A DNA stretch of 64,000 bases, taken from contig JAWQEG010000369.1 in assembly GCA_033782935.1 (NCBI GenBank), positions 625,501 to 689,500 on the forward strand, read 5' to 3'. Positions 49,590 to 62,820 of the stretch are shown here, piece after piece (positions within the stretch are counted from its first letter, which is position 1; every line of letters begins with the position of its first letter). The DNA comes from Petrolisthes cinctipes. Its lineage: Eukaryota > Arthropoda > Malacostraca > Decapoda > Porcellanidae. The translations under genes were made by a program, and so were the position numbers. The notes under the pieces were generated by a model, which saw nothing but the letters and a program-made list of their open reading frames with translations, was not told the origin of the DNA and made no database searches.

Positions 49590-51711
49590 CTAGCACTGAG
49601 TAGGCATGTACAGATTGCTTCTGGGACCCCAAAATATTGAATTTTCGGGTGTTTAGGGCCAGAATTTAAGATATAAACGGGTACAGAAGATGCATGCACA
49701 TATCGACTTTTGGACACCTAAAAGATCGATTTTCAGTATGTTTTTGGCCTGTATTTTGAAAATACTCTAACATGGAGTGGGCATGTACAGATCGCTTCTG
49801 GGACCCCTAAATATCGAATTTTCGGGTGTTTTGGGACTGAATTTGAGATATCGACTTTTTGGCACCTAAAAGATCGATTTTTAGCATGTTTTTAGCCTAT
49901 ATTTTGAAAATATTCTAGCACTGAGTAAGCATGTACAGATTGCTTCTGGGACCCCAAAATATTGAATTTTCGGATGTTTTGAGCCTGAATTTGAGATATA
50001 AACGGGTACAGAAGATACATGCACATATTGACTTTGGGCATCTAAAATATCGATTTCCAGCATGTTTTGGGCATGTATATTGAAAAAACTCTAACACGGA
50101 GTAGGCATGTACAGATCGCTTCTGGGACCCCAAAATATCGAATTTTCGGGTGTTTTGAGCCTGAATTTGAGATATAAACGGGTACTTAAGATGCATGCAC
50201 ATATCGACTTTTGGGCACCTAAAACATCGATTTTGAGCATGTTTTGGGCCTGTATTTTGTAAATACTCCAACACGGAGTAGGCATGTACAGATCGCTTCT
50301 GGGACCCCATAATATCGAATTTTCGGGTGTTTTGTACTTGAATTTGAGATATCGCCTTTACGCACCTAAAATATCGATTTTTAGCATGTTTTGAGCCTAT
50401 ATTTTGAAAATATTCTAGCACTGAGTAGGCATGTACAGATCGCTTCTGGGACCCCTAAATATCGAAGTTTCGGGTGTTTTAGGACTGAATTTGGGATATC
50501 GACTTTTTGGCACCTAAAATATCGATTTTGAGCATGTTTTGAGCCTATATTTTGAAAATATTCTAGCACTGAGTAGGCATGTACAGATCGCTTCTGGGAC
50601 CCCTAAATATCGAATTTTCGGGTGTTTTAGGACTGAATTTGGGATATCGATTTTTTGGCACCTAAAATATCGATTTTGAGCATGTTTTGAGCCTATATTT
50701 TGAAAATATTCTAGCACTGAGTAGGCATGTACAGATCGCTTCTGGGACCCCAAAATATCGAATTTTCGGGTGTTTTGAGCCTGAATTTGAGATATAAACG
50801 GGCACTGAAGATGCATGCACATATCGACTTTTGGGCACCTAAAACATCGATTTTAAGCATGTTTTAGGCCTGTACTTTGAAAATACTCTAACACGGAGTA
50901 GGCATGTACAGATCGCTTCTGGGACCCCAAAATATCGAAGTTTCGGGTGTTTTGGGCCTTAATTTGAGATATGGCCTTTACGCACCTAAAATATCGATTA
51001 TTAGCATGTTTTGAGCCTATATTTTGAAAATATTCTAGCACTGAGTATGCATGTACAGATCGCTTCTGGGACCCCAAAATATCGAATTTTCGGGTGTTTT
51101 GAGCTTTAATTTGAGATATAAACGAGTACAGAAAATGCATGCACATATCGACTTTTGGGCACCTAAAATATCGATTTTCAGCATGTTTTGAGCCTATATT
51201 TTGAAAACATTCTAGCACTGAGTAGGCATGTACAGATCGCTTCTGGGACACCCAAATATCGAATTTTCGGGTGTTTTGAGCCGGAAATTGAGATATAAAC
51301 GAGTATAGAAGATGCATACACATATTGACTTTCTGCACCAAAAATATCGATTTTCAGCATGTTTTGGGTCTGAATTTTGAAAATACTCTAACACGGAGTA
51401 GGCATGTACAGATTGCTTCTGAGACCCCAAAATATCGGATTTTCGGGTGTTTTGTGCCTGAATTTGAGATATCACCTTTACGCACCTAAAATATCGATTT
51501 TTAACATGTTTTGAGCCTATATTTTGAAAATATTCTAGCACTGAGTAGGCATGTACAGACCGATTCTGGGACCCCAAATTATCGAATTTTCGGGTGTTTT
51601 GAGCTTGAATTTGAGATATAAACGAGTACAGAAGATGCATGCACATATCGACTTTTGTTCACCTAAAATATCGATTTTGAGCATGTTTTGAGCCTATATT
51701 TTGAAAACATT
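49590..51711. repeat. 2,122-bp tandem unit, first copy
   Basis: A constant offset of 2,122 bp to the next copy was checked at several points between 49.6 and 51.6 kb. Private variants are gatttccagcatg, gggtacttaag, gttttgtacttg, tactccaacacgg and gttttaggactgaatttggg. Confidence 0.86.
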
Positions 51712-53833
51712 CTAGCACTGAGTAGGCATGTACAGATCGCTTCTGGGACCCCAAAATATTGAATTTTCGGGTGTTTAGGGCCAGAATTTAAGATATAAAC
51801 GGGTACAGAAGATGCATGCACATATCGACTTTTGGACACCTAAAAGATCGATTTTCAGTATGTTTTTGGCCTGTATTTTGAAAATACTCTAACATGGAGT
51901 GGGCATGTACAGATCGTTTCTGGGACCCCTAAATATCGAATTTTCGGGTGTTTTGGGACTGAATTTGAGATATCGACTTTTTGGCACCTAAAAGATCGAT
52001 TTTTAGCATGTTTTTAGCCTATATTTTGAAAATATTCTAGCACTGAGTAAGCATGTACAGATTGCTTCTGGGACCCCAAAATATTGAATTTTCGGATGTT
52101 TTGAGCCTGAATTTGAGATATAAACGGGTACAGAAGATACATGCACATATTGACTTTGGGCATCAAAAATATCGATTTCCAGCATGTTTTGGGCATGTAT
52201 TTTGAAAAAAATCTAACACGGAGTAGGCATGTACAGATCGCTTCTGGGACCCCAAAATATCGAATTTTCGGGTGTTTTGAGCCTGAATTTGAGATATAAA
52301 CGGGTACTTAAGATGCATGCACATATCGACTTTTGGGCACCTAAAACATCGATTTTGAGCATGTTTTGGGCCTGTATTTTGTAAATACTCCAACACGGAG
52401 TAGGCATGTACAGATCGCTTCTGGGACCCCATAATATCGAATTTTCGGGTGTTTTGTACTTGAATTTGAGATATCGCCTTTACGCACCTAAAATATCGAT
52501 TTTTAGCATGTTTTGAGCCTATATTTTGAAAATATTCTAGCACTGAGTAGGCATGTACAGATCGCTTCTGGGACCCCTAAATATCGAATTTTCGGGTGTT
52601 TTAGGACTGAATTTGGGATATCGACTTTTTGGCACCTAAAATATCGATCTTGAGCATGTTTTGAGCCTATATTTTGAAAATATTCTAGCACTGAGTAGGC
52701 ATGTACAGATCGCTTCTGGGACCCCTAAATATCGAATTTTTGGGTGTTTTAGGACTGAATTTGGGATATCGATTTTTTGGCACCTAAAATATCGATTTTG
52801 AGCATGTTTTGAGCCTATATTTTGAAAATATTCTAGCACTGAGTAGGCATGTACAGATCGCTTCTGGGACCCCAAAATATCGAATTTTCGGGTGTTTTGA
52901 GCCTGAATTTGAGATATAAACGGGCACTGAAGATGCATGCACATATCGACTTTTGGGCACCTAAAACATCGATTTTAAGCATGTTTTAGGCCTGTACTTT
53001 GAAAATACTCTAACACGGAGTAGGCATGTACAGATCGCTTCTGGGACCCCAAAATATCGAAGTTTCGGGTGTTTTGGGCCTTAATTTGAGATATGGCCTT
53101 TACGCACCTAAAATATCGATTATTAGCATGTTTTGAGCCTATATTTTGAAAATATTCTAGCACTGAGTATGCATGTACAGATCGCTTCTGGGACCCCAAA
53201 ATATCGAATTTTCGGGTGTTTTGAGCTTTAATTTGAGATATAAACGAGTACAGAAGATGCATGCACATATCGACTTTTGGGCACCTAAAATATCGATTTT
53301 CAGCATGTTTTGAGCCTATATCTTGAAAACATTCTAGCACTGAGTAGGCATGTACAGATCGCTTCTGGGACACCCAAATATCGAATTTTCGGGTGTTTTC
53401 AGCCTGAATTTGAGATATAAACGAGTATAGAAGATGCATACACATATTGACTTTCTGCACCAAAAATATCGATTTTCAGCATGTTTTGGGTCTGAATTTT
53501 GAAAATACTCTAACACGGAGTAGGCATGTACAGATTGCTTCTGAGACCCCAAAATATCGGATTTTCGGGTGTTTTGGGCCTGAATTTGAGATATCACCTT
53601 TACGCACCTAAAATATCGATTTTTAACATGTTTTGAGCCTATATTTTGAAAATATTCTAGCACTGAGTAGGCATGTACAGACCGATTCTGGAACCCCAAA
53701 TTATCGAAATTTCTTGTGTTTTGAGCTTGAATTTGAGATATAAACGAGTACAGAAGATGCATGCACATATCGACTTTTGTTCACCTAAAATATCGATTTT
53801 GAGCATGTTTTGAGCCTATATTTTGAAAACATT
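51712..53833. repeat. 2,122-bp tandem unit, second copy
   Basis: Partner of the preceding unit. It ends near 53,833, after which gggacccaaaaatatcg replaces gggaccccaaaatattg. Differences cluster near 53,690-53,715 (ctggaacccc, cgaaatttcttgtg). Confidence 0.86.
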
Positions 53834-55775
53834 CTAGCACTGAGTAGGCATGTACAGATCGCTTCTGGGACCCAAAAATATCGAATTTTCGGGTGTTTAG
53901 GGCCAGAATTTGAGATATAAACGGGTACAGAAGATGCATGCACATATCGACTTTTGGGCACCTAAAGGATCGATTTTCAGTATGTTTTTGGCCTGTATTT
54001 TGAAAATACTCTAACACGGAGTAGGCATGTACAGATCGCTTCTGGGACCCCTAAATATCGAATTTTAGGGTGTTTTGGGCCTTAATTTGAGATATCGCCT
54101 TGACGCACCTAAAATATCGATTTTTAGCATGTTTTGAGCCTATATTTTGAAAATATTCTAGCAATGAGTAGGCATGTACAGATCGCTTCTGGGACCCCAA
54201 AATATCGAATTTTCGGGTGTTTTGAGCCTGAATTTGAGATATAAACGAGTACAGAAGATGCATGCACATATCGACTTTTGGGCACCTAAAATATCGATTT
54301 TGAGCATGTTTTGAGCATATATTTTGAAAACATTTTAGCACTGAGTAGGCATGTACAGATCGCTTCTGGGACCCCAAAATATCGAATTTCCGGGTGTTTT
54401 GAGCCTGAATTTGAGATATAAACGAGTATAGAAGATGCATACACATATTGACTTTGGGCACCAAAAATATCGATTTTCAGCATGTTTTGGGCCTGAATTT
54501 TGAAAATACTCTAACACGGAGTAGTCATGTACAGATCGCTTCTGGGACCCCAAAATATCGAATTTTCGGGTGTTTAGGGCCAGAATTTGAGATATAAACG
54601 GGAACAGAAGATGCATGCACATATCGACTTTTGGGCACCTAAAAGATCGATTTTCAGTATGTTTTTGGCCTGTATTTTGAAAATACTCTAACACGGAGTA
54701 GGCATGTACAGATCGCTTCTGGGACCCCAAAATATCGAATTTCCGTGTGTTTTGAGCCTGAATTTGAGATATAAACGGGTACTGAAGATGCATGCACATA
54801 TCGACTTTTGGGCAAGTAAAACATCGATTTTGAGCATGTTTTGGGCCAGTATTTTGAAAATACTCTACCACGGAGTAGGCATGTACAGGTCGCTTCTGAG
54901 ACCCCAAAATATCGAATTTTCGGGTGTTTTGGGCCTGAATTTGAGATATGGCCTTTACGCACCTAAAATATCAAGTTTTAGCATGTTTTGAGCCTATATT
55001 TTGAAAATATTCTAGCACTGAGTAGGCATGTACAGATCGCTTCTGGGACCCCAAAATATCGTATTTTCGGGTGTTTTGAGCTTGAATTTGAGATATAAAC
55101 GAGTACAGAAGATGCATGCACAAATCGACTTTTGGGAACCTAAAATATCGATTTTGAGCTTGTTTTGAGCCTATATTTTGAAAACATTCTAGCACTGAGA
55201 AGGCATGTACAGATCACTTCTGGGACCCCTAAATATCGAATTTTCGGGTGTTTTGGGCCTTAATTTGAGATATCGACTTTTTGGCACCTAAAATATCGAT
55301 TTTTAGCATGTTTTTAGCCTATATTTTGAAAATATTCTAGCACTGAGTAGGCATGTACAGATTGCTTCTGGGACCCAAAAATATTCAATTTTCGGGTGTT
55401 TTGAGCCTGAATTTGAGATATAAACGGGTACGGAAGATACATGCACATATTGACTTTGGGCATCTAAAATATCGATTTTCAGCATGTTTTTGAGCATGTA
55501 TTTTGAAAATACTCTAACACGGATTAGGCATGTACAGATCGCTTCTGGGACCCCAAAATATCGAATTTTCGGGTGTTTAGGGCCTGAATTTGAGATATAA
55601 ACGGGTACTGAAGGTGCAAGCACATATCGACTTTTTGGCACCTAAAACATCGATTTTGAGCATGTTTTGGGCCTGTATTTTGAAAATACTCTAACACGGA
55701 GTAGGCATGTACAGATCGCTTCTAGGACCCCTAAATATCGAATTTTCGGGTGTTTTGGGCCTTAATTTGAGATAT
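53834..55775. repeat. HOR-5 zero copy, incomplete
   Basis: 54.35-54.99 kb matches 57.33-57.91 kb (offset 2,977) and 60.78-61.42 kb (6,426). 55.17-55.77 kb matches 61.42-62.02 kb at 6,249, a step of exactly 177 bp. Shared rare variants are gagaaggcatg and agatcacttctgg. Confidence 0.76.
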
Positions 55776-58700
55776 TGACCTTTTGGCACCAAAAATATCG
55801 ATTTTGAGCATGTTTTGGGCCTGAATTTTGAAAATACTCTAACACGGAGTAGGCATGTACAGCTCGCTTCTGGGACCCCTAAATATCGAATTTTCGGGTG
55901 TTTTGGGACTGAATTTGGGATATCGACTTTTTGGCACCTAATATATCGAATTTGAGTATGTTTTGAGCCTATATTTTGAAAATATACTAGCACTGAGTAG
56001 GCATGTACAGATTGCTTCTGGGACCCTAAAATATTGAATTTTCGGGTGTTTAGGGCCAGAATTTAAGATATAAACGGGTACAGAAGATGCATGCACATGT
56101 CGACTTTTGGGCACCTAAAAGATCGATTTTCAGTATGTTTTTGGCCTGTATTTTGAAAATACTCTAACATGGAGTGGGCATGTACAGATCGCTTCTGGGA
56201 CCCCTAAATATTGAATTTTCGGGTGTTTTGGGCCTTAATTTGAGATATCGACTTTTTGGCACCTAAAAGATCGATTTTTAGCATGTTTTTAGCCTATATT
56301 TTGAAAATATTCTAGCACTGAGTAGGCATGTACAGATTGCTTCTGGGATCCCAAAATATTGAATTTTCGGGTGTTTTGAGCCTGAATTTGAGATATAAAC
56401 GGGTACAGAAGATACATGCACATAATGACTTTAGGCATCTAAAATATCGATTTCCAGCATGTTTTGGGCATGTATTTTGAAAAAAATCTAACACGGAGTA
56501 GGCATGTACAGATCGCTTCTGGGACCGCAAAATATCGAATTTTCGGGTGTTTTGAGCCTGAATTTGAGATATAAACGACTATAGAAGATGCATACACATA
56601 TTGACTTTGGGCACCAAAAATATCGATTTTGAGCATGCTTTGGGCCTGAATTTTGAAAATACTCTAACATGGAGTGGGCATGTACAGATCGCTTCTGGGA
56701 CACCTAAATATCGAATTTTCGGGTGTTTTGGGACTGAATTTGAGATATCGACTTTTTGGCACCTAAAAGATCGATTTTTAGCATGTTTTTAGCCTATATT
56801 TTGAAAATATTCTAGCACTGAGTAAGCATGTACAGATTGCTTCTGGGACCCCAAAATATTGAATTTTCGGATGTTTTGAGCCTGAATTTGAGATATAAAC
56901 GGGTACAGAAGATATATGCACATATTGACTTTGGGCATCTAAAATATCGATTTCCAGCATGTTTTGGGCATGTATTTTGAAAAAACTCTAACACGGAGTA
57001 GGCATGTACAGATCGCTTCTGGGACCCCAAAATATGGAATTTTCGGGTGTTTTGAGCCTGAATTTGAGATATAAACGGGTACTTAAGATGCATGCACATA
57101 TCGACTTTTGGGCACCTAAAACATCGATTTTGAGCATGTTTTGGGCCTGTATTTTGTAAATACTCCAACACGGAGTAGGCATGTACAGATCGCTTCTGGG
57201 ACCCCATAATATCGAATTTTCGGGTGTTTTGTACTTGAATTTGAGATATCGCCTTTACGCACCTAAAATATCGATTTTTAGCATGTTTTGAGCCTATATT
57301 TTGAAAATATTCTAGCACTGAGTAGGCATGTACAGATCGCTTCTGGGACCCCAAAATATCGAATTTCCGGGTGTTTTGAGCCTGAATTTGAGATATAAAC
57401 GAGTATAGAAGATGCATACACATATTGACTTTGGGCACCAAAAATATCGATTTTCAGCATGTTTTGGGCCTGAATTTTGAAAATACTCTAACACGGAGTA
57501 GTCATGTACAGATCGCTTCTGGGACCCCAAAATATCGAATTTTCGGGTGTTTAGGGCCAGAATTTGAGATATAAACGGGAACAGAAGATGCATGCACATA
57601 TCGACTTTTGGGCACCTAAAAGATCGATTTTCAGTATGTTTTTGGCCTGTATTTTGAAAATACTCTAACACGGAGTAGGCATGTACAGATCGCTTCTGGG
57701 ACCCCAAAATATCGAATTTCCGTGTGTTTTGAGCCTGAATTTGAGATATAAACGGGTACTGAAGATGCATGCACATATCGACTTTTGGGCAAGTAAAACA
57801 TCGATTTTGAGCATGTTTTGGGCCAGTATTTTGAAAATACTCTAACACGGAGTAGGCATGTACAGGTCGCTTCTGAGACCCCAAAATATCGAATTTTCGG
57901 GTGTTTTGGGCCTTAATTTGAGATATCGACTTTTTGGCACCTAAAATATCGATTTTTAGCATGTTAATAGCCTATATTTTGAAAATATTCTAGCACTGAG
58001 TAGGCATGTACAGATTGCTTCTGGGACCCAAAAATATTCAATTTTCGGGTGTTTTGAGCCTGAATTTGAGATATAAACGGGTACGGAAGATACATGCACA
58101 TATTGACTTTGGGCATCTAAAATATCGATTTTCAGCATGTTTTTGAGCATGTATTTTGAAAATACTCTAACACGGATTAGGCATGTACAGATCGCTTCTG
58201 GGACCCCAAAATATCGAATTTTCGGGTGTTTAGGGCCTGAATTTGAGATATAAACGGGTACTGAAGGTGCAAGCACATATCGACTTTTTGGCACCTAAAA
58301 CATCGATTTTGAGCATGTTTTGGGCCTGTATTTTGAAAATACTCTAACACGGAGTAGGCATGTACAGATCGCTTCTAGGACCCCTAAATATCGAATTTTC
58401 GGGTGTTTTGGGCCTTAATTTGAGATATCGACCTTTTGGCACCAAAAATATCGATTTTTAGCATGTTTTTAGCCTATATTTTGAAAATATTCTAGCACTG
58501 AGTAGGCATGTGCAGATTGCTTCTGGGACCCCAAAATATTTAATTTTCGGGTGTTTTGGGACTGAAATTGAGATATCGACTTTTTGGCACCTAAAATGTC
58601 GGTTTTTAGCATGTTTTGGGCCTGTATTTTGAAAATAGTCTAACACGGAGAAGGCATGAACAGGTCGCTTCTGAGACCCCAAAATATCGAATTTTCGGGT

Positions 58701-59224
58701 GTTTTGGGCCTGAATTTGATATATGGCCTTTACGCACCTAAAATATCAAGTTTTAGCATGTTTTGAGCCTATATTTTGAAAATATTCTAGCAATGAGTAG
58801 GCATGTACAGATCGCTTCTGGGACCCCAAAATATCGTATTTTCGGATGTTTTGAGCTTGAATTTGAGATATAAACGAGTACAGAAGATGCATGCACATAT
58901 CGACTTTTGGGAACCTAAAATATCGATTTTGAGCATGTTTTGAGCCTAAATTTTGAAAACATTCTAGCACTGAGTAGGCATGTACAGATCGCTTCTGGGA
59001 CCCCTAAATATCGAATTCTCGGGTGTTTTGGGCCTTAATTTGAGATATCGACTTTTTGGCACCTAAAATATCGATTTTTAGCATGTTTTTAGCCTATATT
59101 TTGAAAATATTCTAGCACTGAGTAGGCATGTACAGATTGCTTCTGGGACCCCAAAATATTCAATTTTCGGGTGTTTTGAGCCTGAATTTGAGATATAAAC
59201 GGGTACAGAAGATACATGCACATA
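55776..59224. repeat. HOR-5 unit, copy 1 (3,449 bp)
   Basis: Offset to copy 2 is 3,449 bp from about 55,776 to 57,912 and 3,596 bp afterwards. The change is 147 bp, one short monomer. Because that monomer (with atcaagttttagc) is also present in the zero copy near 54,940-55,000, copy 1 most simply lost it. Confidence 0.84.
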
Positions 59225-62200
59225 TTGACTTTGGGCACCAAAAATATCGATTTTGAGCATGTTTTGGGCCTGAATTTTGAAAATACTCTAACACGGAGTA
59301 GGCATGTACAGATCGCTTCTGGGACCCCTAAATATCGAATTTTCGGGTGTTTTGGGACTGAATTTGGGATATCGACTTTTTGGCACCTAATATATCGAAT
59401 TTGAGCATGTTTTGAGCCTATATTTTGAAAATATACTAGCACTGAGTAGGCATGTACAGATTGCTTCTGGGACCCTAAAATATTGAATTTTCGGGTGTTT
59501 AGGGCCAGAATTTAAGATATAAACGGGTACAGAAGATGCATGCACATGTCGACTTTTGGGCACCTAAAAGATCGATTTTCAGTATGTTTTTGGCCTGTAT
59601 TTTGAAAATACTCTAACATGGAGTGGGCATGTACAGATCGCTTCTGGGACCCCTAAATATTGAATTTTCGGGTGTTTTGGGCCTTAATTTGAGATATCGA
59701 CTTTTTGGCACCTAAAAGATCGATTTTTAGCATGTTTTTAGCCTATATTTTGAAAATATTCTAGCACTGAGTAGGCATGTACAGATTGCTTCTGGGATCC
59801 CAAAATATTGAATTTTCGGGTTTTTTGAGCCTGAATTTGAGATATAAACGGGTACAGAAGATACATGCACATAATGACTTTAGGCATCTAAAATATCGAT
59901 TTCCAGCATGTTTTGGGCATGTATTTTGAAAAAAATCTAACACGGAGTAGGCATGTACAGATCGCTTCTGGGACCGCAAAATATCGAATTTTCGGGTGTT
60001 TTGAGCCTGAATTTGAGATATAAACGACTATAGAAGATGCATACACATATTGACTTTGGGCACCAAAAATATCGATTTTGAGCATGCTTTGGGCCTGAAT
60101 TTTGAAAATACTCTAACATGGAGTGGGCATGTACAGATCGCTTCTGGGACCCCTAAATATCGAATTTTCGGGTGTTTTGGGACTGAATTTGAGATATCGA
60201 CTTTTTGGCACCTAAAAGATCGATTTTTAGCATGTTTTTAGCCTATATTTTGAAAATATTCTAGCACTGAGTAAGCATGTACAGATTGCTTCTGGGACCC
60301 CAAAATATTGAATTTTCGGATGTTTTGAGCCTGAATTTGAGATATAAACGGGTACAGAAGATATATGCACATATTGACTTTGGGCATCTAAAATATCGAT
60401 TTCCAGCATGTTTTGGGCATGTATTTTGAAAAAACTCTAACACGGAGTAGGCATGTACAGATCGCTTCTGGGACCCCAAAATATGGAATTTTCGGGTGTT
60501 TTGAGCCTGAATTTGAGATATAAACGGGTACTTAAGATGCATGCACATATCGACTTTTGGGCACCTAAAACATCGATTTTGAGCATGTTTTGGGCCTGTA
60601 TTTTGTAAATACTCCAACACGGAGTAGGCATGTACAGATCGCTTCTGGGACCCCATAATATCGAATTTTCGGGTGTTTTGTACTTGAATTTGAGATATCG
60701 CCTTTACCCACCTAAAATATCGATTTTTAGCATGTTTTGAGCCTATATTTTGAAAATATTCTAGCACTGAGTAGGCATGTACAGATCGCTTCTGGGACCC
60801 CAAAATATCGAATTTCCGGGTGTTTTGAGCCTGAATTTGAGATATAAACGAGTATAGAAGATGCATACACATATTGACTTTGGGCACCAAAAATATCGAT
60901 TTTCAGCATGTTTTGGGCCTGAATTTTGAAAATACTCTAACACGGAGTAGTCATGTACAGATCGCTTCTGGGACCCCAAAATATCGAATTTTCGGGTGTT
61001 TAGGGCCAGAATTTGAGATATAAACGGGAACAGAAGATGCATGCACATATCGACTTTTGGGCACCTAAAAGATCGATTTTCAGTATGTTTTTGGCCTGTA
61101 TTTTGAAAATACTCTAACACGGAGTAGGCATGTACAGATCGCTTCTGGGACCCCAAAATATCGAATTTCCGTGTGTTTTGAGCCTGAATTTGAGATATAA
61201 ACGGGTACTGAAGATGCATGCACATATCGACTTTTGGGCAAGTAAAACATCGATTTTGAGCATGTTTTGGGCCAGTATTTTGAAAATACTCTAACACGGA
61301 GTAGGCATGTACAGGTCGCTTCTGAGACCCCAAAATATCGAATTTTCGGGTGTTTTGGGCCTGAATTTGAGATATGGCCTTTACGCACCTAAAATATCAA
61401 GTTTTAGCATGTTTTGAGCCTATATTTTGAAAACATTCTAGCACTGAGAAGGCATGTACAGATCACTTCTGGGACCCCTAAATATCGAATTTTCGGGTGT
61501 TTTGGGCCTTAATTTGAGATATCGACTTTTTGGCACCTAAAATATCGATTTTTAGCATGTTAATAGCCTATATTTTGAAAATATTCTAGCACTGAGTAGG
61601 CATGTACAGATTGCTTCTGGGACCCAAAAATATTCAATTTTCGGGTGTTTTGAGCCTGAATTTGAGATATAAACGGGTACGGAAGATACATGCACATATT
61701 GACTTTGGGCATCGAAAATATCGATTTTCAGCATGTTTTTGAGCATGTATTTTGAAAATACTCTAACACGGATTAGGCATGTACAGATCGCTTCTGGGAC
61801 CCCAAAATATCGAATTTTCGGGTGTTTAGGGCCTGAATTTGAGATATAAACGGGTACTGAAGGTGCAAGCACATATCGACTTTTTGGCACCTAAAACATC
61901 GATTTTGAGCATGTTTTGGGCCTGTATTTTGAAAATACTCTAACACGGAGTAGGCATGTACAGATCGCTTCTAGGACCCCTAAATATCGAATTTTCGGGT
62001 GTTTTGGGCCTAAATTTGAGATATCGACCTTTTGGCACCAAAAATATCGATTTTTAGCATGTTTTTAGCCTATATTTTGAAAATATTCTAGCACTGAGTA
62101 GGCATGTGCAGATTGCTTCTGGGACCCCAAAATATTTAATTTTCGGGTGTTTTGGGACTGAAATTGAGATATCGACTTTTTGGCACCTAAAATGTCGGTT

Positions 62201-62820
62201 TTTAGCATGTTTTGGGCCTGTATTTTGAAAATAGTCTAACACGGAGAAGGCATGAACAGGTCGCTTCTGAGACCCCAAAATATCGAATTTTCGGGTGTTT
62301 TGGGCCTGAATTTGATATATGGCCTTTACGCACCTAAAATATCAAGTTTTAGCATGTTTTGAGCCTATATTTTGAAAATATTCTAGCAATGAGTAGGCAT
62401 GTACAGATCGCTTCTGGGACCCCAAAATATCGTATTTTCGGGTGTTTTGAGCTTGAATTTGAGATATAAACGAGTACAGAAGATGCATGCACATATCGAC
62501 TTTTGGGAACCTAAAATATCGATTTTGAGCATTTTTTGAGCCTAAATTTTGAAAACATTCTAGCACTGAGTAGGCATGTACAGATCGCTTCTGGGACCCC
62601 TAAATATCGAATTCTCGGGTGTTTTGGGCCTTAATTTGAGATATCGACTTTTTGGCACCTAAAATATCGATTTTTAGCATGTTTTTAGCCTATATTTTGA
62701 AAATATTCTAGCACTGAGTAGGCATGTACAGATTGCTTCTGGGACCCCAAAATATTCAATTTTCGGGTGTTTTGAGCCTGAATTTGAGATATAAACGGGT
62801 ACAGAAGATACATGCACATA
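59225..62820. repeat. HOR-5 unit, copy 2 (3,596 bp)
   Basis: This includes the extra 147-bp monomer at about 61,361-61,507. Otherwise it matches copy 1 closely, down to rare variants such as gatttccagcatg, acgactatag, cgtgtgttttgagc, gttaatagcc and gaaaatagtctaac. Confidence 0.84.
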